From Berberis thunbergii (Eukaryota; Streptophyta; Magnoliopsida; Ranunculales; Berberidaceae), in the NCBI GenBank assembly GCA_003290165.1, contig QNQO01000458.1, positions 558,001 through 622,000 on the forward strand: a DNA stretch of 64,000 nt, read 5' to 3'. This document shows positions 58,010-64,000 of this stretch, piece after piece. Below the pieces are notes generated by a model. The model ran no database searches and was not told the DNA's origin. It saw only the letters and a list, made by a program, of their open reading frames with translations. How positions within the stretch are numbered: position 1 is the first letter of the stretch; each line of letters begins with the position of its first letter. A program made the translations under genes and the position numbers.

Positions 58010-60735
58010 CTTCATCACGGATGGCGAGTATTTGCCTTACCGCAATTAACCATTTTAAAAAAATATTCTTCTCTAATCATCCTAGGTTTGCAAGTTGAGA
58101 AACAAGTGGAAAAAGTGAACATGGAGAAAGTGAGAAACAAGTGGAGATCGTGAAGAAATGAGAAGATGAGTTCTTACTGACGAGAAGATTTGCAAGCTGA
58201 GCTTCAGTTTCTACAGATTGAAGAGCTAGAGTTTCTGATGGAGACGACACAACAACGATCGATTTCAAGGGTTCCAGTTCACACGAACTCAACTTCACCA
58301 GGTTTTGAGAACTCAATTCAGTATGGAACGAGAAATTGGAGTTCATTGTGATGGATCCCAATACCATGGAAGCATAGGAACTCGACATCGAGGTTTACAA
58401 TGATAAGAAATTGCGTAATGGTGGTGGTGCTTCATGCAAGAAGAAGATGATGATGAACTTACTCAGAATATGGCGTCGGATGTCAAAAGATGGTGTCATT
58501 AGAAAAAAGAAGAAGAAAAGTCGTCACGTTGAAGAGTGGGGAGTGGAGACTGGACTCACTAGAGAGAGGCGTCGATGGAGATGGGCGGTTTATGTTTAGG
58601 GTTTTTTTGTCTTAAGGGAACAATATTTTAGTAAACGTATAAACAGATATCCGCGAGGCGGATGTAGACAAATCTGATGGAGATTTTATTAATTTAAATT
58701 AATAAGTTAATAAATCCTACTTGTAATACCGCAAGTGCACGACTGTCTAACTAGTAGACAGTAGCAAATACGGGTCGATTCCACGAGGATTGACAGATAA
58801 TTGAATTATAAGATTTATTTGAACTAATTTAGAGTTGGAGGTTATAACAGATGTAAAGTACTAAAATTAAGAGACTAAATTGACAACTAAAATTAAACTG
58901 ATAGGATGATAAGAGAGGGGACCGAGACATCGAATCCACCACAGGTTCTTTGAGATTTGTGTAATCCAAATTATTGTTTTCAAAAATTAACATGACTAAC
59001 CTAAAGATTAATCTAAGTTCGCAATTGATTTCATCAAAGGTATAAACGCCTAGCATTGCGTGTCTTCTTATGACACACACAATCACAGATTTATTTTAAC
59101 TAATTCTAAACCCCTAGCATTGCATGTCTTATTACGACTCACACAATCACAGATTCAGATTAATTGATTAAAACAGGCTTTGAATATCAATAAAGGGTAC
59201 TTCTAACTACCGACTAGTCTAGATAACTAATCCGGATATAATCGGTGAAAGCAAATTATTGAAACTCAGAAATCAACTGTATTTAACGTTCAAGTATGCA
59301 GAAAACAATAAATTCAAATACAACAAACTGTAAGAAACCCTGTGGTTTCATCTTCGTCTCGGCGTGAGGTCTAGAAGATCATGGTGGTGGTGGTCACAAC
59401 ATCAATGGAGGTGGAATTCATCTCTGCACGAACACGAATCCTGAGAAAGACTGCTGGTGTGCTGTGGTGGCTCTTACAGGATCTCGGGGTGCCAATAGCC
59501 AAATATTTGAAAAACAGTTGGTTCCCGCCAGAAATCACACGTTTTCACTGCGCCTTCGACTCCAGCGAGCCGCGCTCCTCGCGAGCTCTTTCGTCTTCGC
59601 TCCAAACGGATCCGGTACCTGCAAGAAGACAGAGAGAGGGTGAAGAAACAATGAGAGAGAAAAATACGCGAAGGAGGAATAGGAACAGGGACGGTGCACT
59701 CCCTGTTTCTGCTACTCCTCGCTAGCTCTTTGTTCCTCCTATGAGCTTCGGTCTTTGCAAGAGAGAGAGATGGTCGGGAGAAGGATTAATAGAGAGAGAG
59801 ACCGAAAAGGGCGAGAATGGAGGAGGGAGACAGGGCGGTGGAACTCTGTAGCACGGTGGAACAGGGCGGTGGCTGAGAAAGAGATAAACAGGAAGGAGGA
59901 GGTGGTGGCGTCTGATGGTGGTGCTCGGTGATGTGGATGCTGGACGGTGATGAGGTGAAGAGAGAGACACGAAAACAGGGGAAGAAGAGTGGAACAGGGG
60001 AGTCGTGGATGGTGGTTGTGCGTGGTTGTTTGCAACAGGTACAGGGTGTGGCGTCTCCCTAGCGAGCGAGGAAGAGCGGGTGAGGGAGGAAGGCGAGGTG
60101 ACGGCTGATGGTGGAGGACGAGGAGGAGGTGGTGATGGCGGGATGATTGCACTGCCGATTATCCTATCGAGCGAGGATTGCCGGCAGGGTGGATTGGCGT
60201 GGTGGATGGAAAAGAGAGGAGGAAAACACACGTAGGAAAAGAGAGAGAACTTTTTTCCAAAATGGGGAGAGCTAAATAGGGTTCTCCAAAAGGCGTTGGG
60301 CTTGGGTTTTTAGGTTAACATTTGGGTTTGGGCTTAGGTTAAATTACGTAAACCTAGGTTTATTTGGGTTAGGTTTAGATATGAGACCATCTACTTTGTA
60401 CCACCGCTATAATCAACCAATTGATCATTCATTAAATTGTCGCCTTAATGCTATTTCATCGTTCACGCTCAAATTCCTACAAATACATGAAAATGAAATA
60501 ATAATAATAATAAAATATAATAATCGAAACACTAACATATATAAATTAAGGGATACATTATGTAATAATTATGCGAATATCATGTAGACAAATCTGAATC
60601 AACCCCGAATTTGAGATGGATGATACAATTTGGATCACCGAATCTACCTCAAAATATGTTAAGGCAAACCCAAATCCGTCCAATTCGGGGCGGGATGCAT
60701 ATCTATGTAAATTTACCCCACAGCCAACCCTATAA
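58010..60735. mobile_element. Degenerate hAT-related element, split by a 1.9-kb insertion
   Basis: The segment AAACAGATATCCGCGAGGCGGAT (about 58640-58662) matches the subterminal part of the 39277 element, and the right end inverted, TAGGGTTGGCTGTGGGG, resembles its terminal repeat. The left end may be CGGATGGCGAG near 58016. No target duplication was found; ends are approximate. Confidence 0.4.
58678..60581. mobile_element. 1,904-bp insertion flanked by a 16-bp direct repeat
   Basis: ATGTAGACAAATCTGA occurs at 58662-58677 and again at 60582-60597, in a context where the host repeat is continuous if one copy and the intervening DNA are removed. The length fits LINE/SINE-type target duplication, but no poly(A) tail was seen. 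The inside has GGTGG/CT-rich frames (59381-59725, 59722-60231) that I do not recognise. Confidence 0.5.
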
Positions 60736-62280
60736 TAAAATATGACATTGTGGTAGAAGACAAAACTACTGAAAATGGTGCGAATGATGTAGGTACAAGA
60801 GCTAAAAGATGGAGTAGAAGAGGAAATTTGAAAACGAAAAAAAAAATCTATCAACAACACTTAAATATTTCAACCAATTAGAACCACCATAGAATTCGTT
60901 ATAGTCTTTGTTATCTCATGTAGAGGCGAATATATGATGCCGTAAATGCTGCAAAATGATACATAAGCCATAAGTATGACACCATCGCTTAGAATGTGTG
61001 ATCTTATTATGATTATTTTAAGGCAACGACTTTTTGACACACTTTTGCTGAAGGGCACCACCATCCCTACTTTCTAAACACACCCCATCACCTACTGAAG
61101 GACAACACCAATTCAAATCCAAATTCATCTTCTTCTCTCATTTCTTCCTCTTCTTCTCCTTCTTTCATATGAACAATAACAATCATCAGCAACAACCCCG
61201 CCTCGTTGTTGGTAGCACCACCCCACCCGGCCGCCGGCCCCACTTTTTTGTTTCATCTTCCTCTTCTCCTATTCTTCTCATATCTTTATTTTTTTCTCAT
61301 ATCTTTTCAGGAACAACAACAGAGACTGAGCAACAACAACAACCTCGCCCCCCAAAATCACAAGTCTTTTTTGAGTAATTCTAATATGGATAAATAGTCA
61401 AAATTAGTTATCTCTCTCTTGTTGTTGTAGTTTTTTTTTAAAACATTTTTCTTAAGATGCAAGTTTTTAGCAATATTGGTGTATTGATTTGAGTATGCGA
61501 AGTTTAGATACTTTTTTTTTCTTCTACATGTTCGTTAAAGTCGACAATGTACGAAGACACCTATGTATTCCTTTGGATAGCAGCATGATCTCATTGAGTT
61601 GAAAAAAAGTTGTTGAATGATGATAACCATCTAGATAAATGCATGTGCCCATGCCATAAAGATTAGTGATTGGATGAGCACATTAAAGCAATGCGGTGTT
61701 GCCATTGCCACAGGAGTAGAGTCTGATCCTTAGATAAAACCCCATACTTGTCTTTGATTACATATTCTTTAAAAAAAAAACTAGAGATAAATCTAAAATT
61801 GTTTAGTTAAATTACAGTTGCTTGCAGGTAAAGTAAAATCCTTTTTGAAGTTTTACTCACGTAAGGATGCACAGGCTGCTTCTTGGATTAAATCCATCTC
61901 GCCCATCCTTTGTTGCTAGAACTAACTCTTAGGGTTGCTTCCATGATCATCGAGCTCAAATTGAGAAATCAACTGGAACATATAAGTTTTTCATGACAAA
62001 GTAAGGCTCTTGGTTGTGTCAGAATGACCGATAGATGTTCTGCAAGTTGAAGGTACTTTGTCATCTGGAATTTGTTCTTTGGCTTTTTTCCCCTCAAATG
62101 AAATTGTTTGATTGTTTGGTGTGTATGTGGAAGCACAAACAAATTCTATAGTTTAAGGAAATTTTGCAGTATTTCCTTACGAGATTGTTGAATTTGATAT
62201 TGAATGTTACAAGTACCAAACTATAGATTGTTAACCTAATTTTATTTTATTTATTATTAATTACATTATATGAGAAAGTA
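60736..62280. other. Intergenic stretch, no supported gene
   Basis: A small Gln/Ser/Pro-rich plus-strand frame at 61169-61378 follows a TC-rich stretch (61125-61170) and could be a gene start, but nothing downstream supports it. Confidence 0.4.
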
Positions 62281-62292
62281 CTACTACTACTA

Positions 62293-62365
<73 letters not shown>
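62281..62365. repeat. (ACT)n(AAT)n microsatellite in an inverted-repeat setting
   Basis: Fifteen or so CTA units change to AAT units. The flanks TATTAATTACATTATATGAGAAAG (left) and CTTTCTCATATAACGTAATTAACG (right) are inverted repeats, so the tract could be the loop of a hairpin or the core of a small MITE (about 62230-62410). Confidence 0.85.
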
Positions 62366-62366
<1 letters not shown>

Positions 62367-62511
62367 GATTACGCTTTCTCATATAACGTAATTAACGATA
62401 AATAAAATAGACTAACCTTGGAAAAGTGTAATTAATAAAAAAAAACCATTACACATCTCTGTCAATATAACGCCAGTTCCCCAAATGAATAGTGATTGTG
62501 TGTCTTCAACT

Positions 62512-63018
62512 GGATTTTCAAATTTAAAAAATGCCCTCCCAACTCTATGATATTTACAAGAAAAATCAAAGGTAGGTAAAAAGTGAAAATGGGATTTATG
62601 TCATTCAACATATTTTTACCATTTTACACTCTCAAATTTAAATTAGTTACAATCAAAATCAGCCCCCTGTAAATATTCAATAGTTATACTAAGCCTTAAT
62701 ATAATTTATTTGAAGCCCTTAAATTATTTATAAAATATAAAAAAAACCCTTATATCTAATTTTTGAATTTTTCATTTTGCCATTCACATTTCATACTTTT
62801 ACAATAAAAAATAGTCTCTCCCAAACATTGATTAATTATACCTATGCCGTTAACATAATTTATTTGAAACCTCTTATTTTTTAATAGACTATACACAAAC
62901 CCTTAAATTATATATAATTATTTTGTTTAGAAATTAAAAAATAATTAAATTTTATTATTAAATTGTTGTAATAAAAAATACTGAATATCCGTGCACGTAG
63001 AGCACGTCGACACCCTAG
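62512..63018 (+). mobile_element. Helitron-like repeat, copy 2
   Basis: Aligns with 31400-32120 over its AT-rich body. The 3' end has GTGCACGTAGAGCAC, a short palindromic hairpin, about 12 bp before CTAG at 63015-63018 with T following, as expected of Helitron 3' ends. No Rep/helicase coding, so it is non-autonomous if correct. Confidence 0.55.
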
Positions 63019-64000
63019 TATATGTAAGTGTAATGGATATTATTCTCAACATATTGCATATCTTAATATTTATGAAAAATTACATTTTTTAGATAAAACG
63101 TAGAGTGTATTGATTCTTGATTAAATTTTTTTGTTGAAGCGTGATTGTTAGTGCTATTCTAATGTGGAAATGATCATACAAAAGATTATAATTTTTTGAA
63201 AGCATAATCATTATTCTCTAAAGACTATACTTTTTTTCCCTAAAAAAGTGTAATCTTAAACATCAATAAAACACTGTTTTAATAGGTTTAAACGTAATCA
63301 AATGCTTTTTCCATCACACTCAAAATGTGGTCTTAAGCATTTTCTGTAGTAGTGTGGATGGATCTACGAGTCATGCGCTTCGTAAGAGATGTTACTCTTC
63401 AAAATCAAAGAAATTGTACGAGAATTGTATTCGATGCAAATTAGGGGCTTGAGTTTACGATACAGAAGAAACCAAACAAGAAGGGTTTTGACTTAAAAAT
63501 AAAAAAGATAGTAGCAGTACAAGAGTCAGTGGATTAGGAAGTGAGACCTCCCGGCAGAACGCACTTTTATTAACCATAGGGTAAAAAGCGACTAAATGAA
63601 AAAACAAAAAAAACATGAGAAACAGTGGAGAAAGTTTGCAAATATGATCTGAACATGTTGAAGAGTTCTTTTTAGCACCCCATGCAACAAGTTCATACTG
63701 GCAATTATTATTGTTTTTACTCTGTCAAAATGAATCCAACCAAATACAGAAAAGTAGAATAAATAGATATTTATTATTTATCATTATATATTTGGCAGCT
63801 AGGATGTACAAACTTTTATACCATCCGCTTGTTTTGTTTTTGGATGTACACTATACATTGGGGTAGACCTAGTCCAAATGGTGGATGCCTTTATCAGATA
63901 CCTTTATAAAAGTTGTTCAAATCAGGTCAATCTGAAGTCTTCAACTCAGATCTCTCATCTCATGTGTTCTTCACTTCACACCACTTATCTCCCTACTTGC
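63019..64000. other. AT-rich right edge; possible promoter of an off-window gene
   Basis: No supported frame. A TATA-like TTTATAAAAG at about 63903-63912 followed by a C/T-rich stretch to the edge could be a core promoter reading right, but this is weak. Confidence 0.25.

Noticed and set aside
59381..60235. Frames of 76-169 codons in the 1.9-kb insertion
   Set aside because: Pro/Ser- or Arg-rich translations of purine/pyrimidine-biased DNA on both strands; no recognisable domain.

Overview
The window is plant nuclear DNA, almost certainly from a eudicot with a large, repeat-filled genome. The evidence is GT-AG introns up to about 13 kb, Ty1/copia and Ty3/gypsy LTR elements, TRIM-like miniature LTR elements, hAT-type MITEs with 8-bp target duplications, L1-type LINE remains, a tRNA-derived SINE, Helitron-like repeats and an endogenous pararetrovirus relic. 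There is no operon structure, and most long open frames are low-complexity or transposon shadows.

Only one host gene is complete: a minus-strand gene at 3332-30397 for a terminal uridylyltransferase of the URT1 type (UTP:RNA uridylyltransferase, mRNA-tail uridylation). Its six coding exons, with consistent splice sites and phases, encode about 750 residues. Coding exons make up 2,252 bp of a 27-kb gene. Exon 1 carries an apparent one-base loss in a C4 run at 29860-29863, which is either a sequence error or a real null mutation. A second host gene may begin at the left edge (start codon at 34-36, minus strand) with a TATA box and a possible 72-bp leader intron; only its first 12 codons are visible.

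The URT1 introns are transposon archives. Intron 5 (3558-8705) holds a LINE fragment and a MITE-like repeat. Intron 4 (8903-12536) holds two hAT-type MITEs, one of them splitting an older tandem duplication. Intron 2 (12940-25889) holds more MITEs, a decayed LINE (about 18.2-22.4 kb) that was itself invaded by a hAT MITE and by a tandem array of a TRIM-like element, a long compound microsatellite and a second LINE tail. Intron 1 (26274-29240) has a SINE.

Upstream of URT1, 32.3-51.3 kb is a badly decayed Ty3/gypsy element (LTRs 32262-32854 and 50710-51298) that served as a landing pad. It received a 1.6-kb reverse-oriented repeat (about 34.9-36.5 kb) and hAT-type elements at 37165-37885, 39277-40482 and 41028-49375. 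The last of these was split by a copia element (41913-48690) with 98% identical LTRs and a perfect 5-bp target duplication. The nest is therefore three levels deep: gypsy, then hAT, then copia. The copia pol is broken by several stops and two frameshifts.

To the right are a TRIM-like element with unequal LTRs (52907-53631), a rearranged endogenous caulimovirid fragment (about 54.9-56.8 kb: movement-protein region, primer-binding site and an RT scrap), another hAT-related fragment split by a 1.9-kb insertion flanked by a 16-bp direct repeat, and a Helitron-like repeat ending at 63018. I found no convincing new biological system. The most notable observations are the TRIM array, the URT1 exon-1 frameshift, the rearranged pararetrovirus and the nested insertions with clean target-site duplications.
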